Of a DNA stretch of 64,000 bases, positions 63,831 to 64,000 are shown piece by piece. The notes under the pieces are model-generated. The model was not told the DNA's origin. It ran no database searches and saw only the letters and a program-made list of their open reading frames with translations. Position 1 is the first letter of the stretch. Every line of letters begins with the position of its first letter. The stretch is from Mycolicibacterium hodleri (GTDB lineage: Bacteria > Actinomycetota > Actinomycetes > Mycobacteriales > Mycobacteriaceae). Made by a program: the position numbers and the translations under genes. The stretch spans positions 1 to 64,000 of the forward strand of contig NZ_JACKTL010000065.1 of NCBI RefSeq assembly GCF_025822245.1, in the 5' to 3' direction.

Positions 63831-64000
63831 GCCAGCACGCCGAGCAGAGCACGGACGAGAGGTCACGTCCCGCGCGGCTGATCTGGACGCTGGCGCTGCC
63901 AATCCTGTTGCTGTGGATCGCGATAGCGGTGTTGAGCAACGTCATCTCGCCCCAGCTCGAGACGGTTGGGGAAGAGCGGTCCGTGGCGATGAACGCGCCG
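63827..64000 (+). CDS. mmpL: MmpL family transporter, N-terminal part (cut by the window end)
   Basis: The first 58 codons of an RND-family MmpL: MSQHAEQSTDERSRPARLIW, a first membrane helix (LALPILLLWIAIAVLSNVI) and QLETVGEERSVAMNAP, the standard opening of MmpL4/5-type proteins. ATG 63827 overlaps the mmpS stop. The rest lies beyond the window. Family role: export of lipids, siderophores or drugs across the inner membrane. Confidence 0.88.
   Translation, partial: MSQHAEQSTDERSRPARLIWTLALPILLLWIAIAVLSNVISPQLETVGEERSVAMNAP

Overview
This is a high-GC actinobacterial chromosome segment, almost certainly from a rapidly growing Mycobacterium (Mycolicibacterium). It carries the mycolic-acid FAS-II cluster fabD-acpM-kasA-kasB-accD6, mycothiol-linked mscR, aceE, the one-cysteine peroxiredoxin ahpE, ptpA/ptkA, an MmpS/MmpL pair and DUF732/DUF3145/DUF3052 genes. 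Much of the order follows the M. tuberculosis interval of about Rv2228c to Rv2260 as I remember it.

Left part (1-14 kb): a DUF732 secreted protein with a duplicated 3' end, glycogen phosphorylase, an SDR enzyme, an amine-dehydrogenase-like protein, a membrane-anchored Hsp70-like protein, a long acyl-CoA dehydrogenase, a SABATH-type methyltransferase, and a MarR/phenolic acid decarboxylase/hydrolase set. The conserved core (12.6-34.3 kb) holds mscR with its MBL partner, a DODA dioxygenase, a homocysteine methyltransferase, a lipid kinase/alkyl-DHAP-synthase-like/TetR/GlpD glycerolipid module, the FAS-II operon with its PucR-type regulator MabR, aceE, ahpE and tRNA-Val(UAC).

Accessory region (34.3-56.6 kb): in M. 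tuberculosis ahpE and cobD are nearly adjacent, but here about 22 kb lies between them. It starts just after tRNA-Val with the C-terminal stub of a tyrosine recombinase fused to a decayed IS21 istA, the pattern of an old tRNA-targeted island. It contains a LAL-type regulator, a Sec-exported PGRS-like protein, gene fragments (an NADPH:F420 reductase-like piece and a luciferase-like monooxygenase tail), a TauD dioxygenase with a TetR regulator, and a compact four-gene unit (secreted alpha/beta hydrolase, intradiol dioxygenase, GMC oxidoreductase, ECF sigma factor) preceded by an ECF-type promoter. Further on are GntR, TetR and CGNR regulators with a hydrolase and a quinone reductase, an arsenic operon, and a glycoside hydrolase broken by one TAG codon. 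The ECF unit is the best candidate for an undescribed, self-activating aromatic-degradation module.

Right part (56.6-64 kb) returns to conserved order: cobD, SURF1, ptpA, ptkA, then the coupled Nif3-like/zinc-ribbon/RNase H-phosphatase operon, and a TetR gene beside an mmpS gene (also interrupted by a TAG) and the start of mmpL.

Family assignments come from motifs and remembered homologues, not from searches. Several regulator genes have a TANNNT -10 box 5-7 bases before the start codon, suggesting leaderless transcripts.
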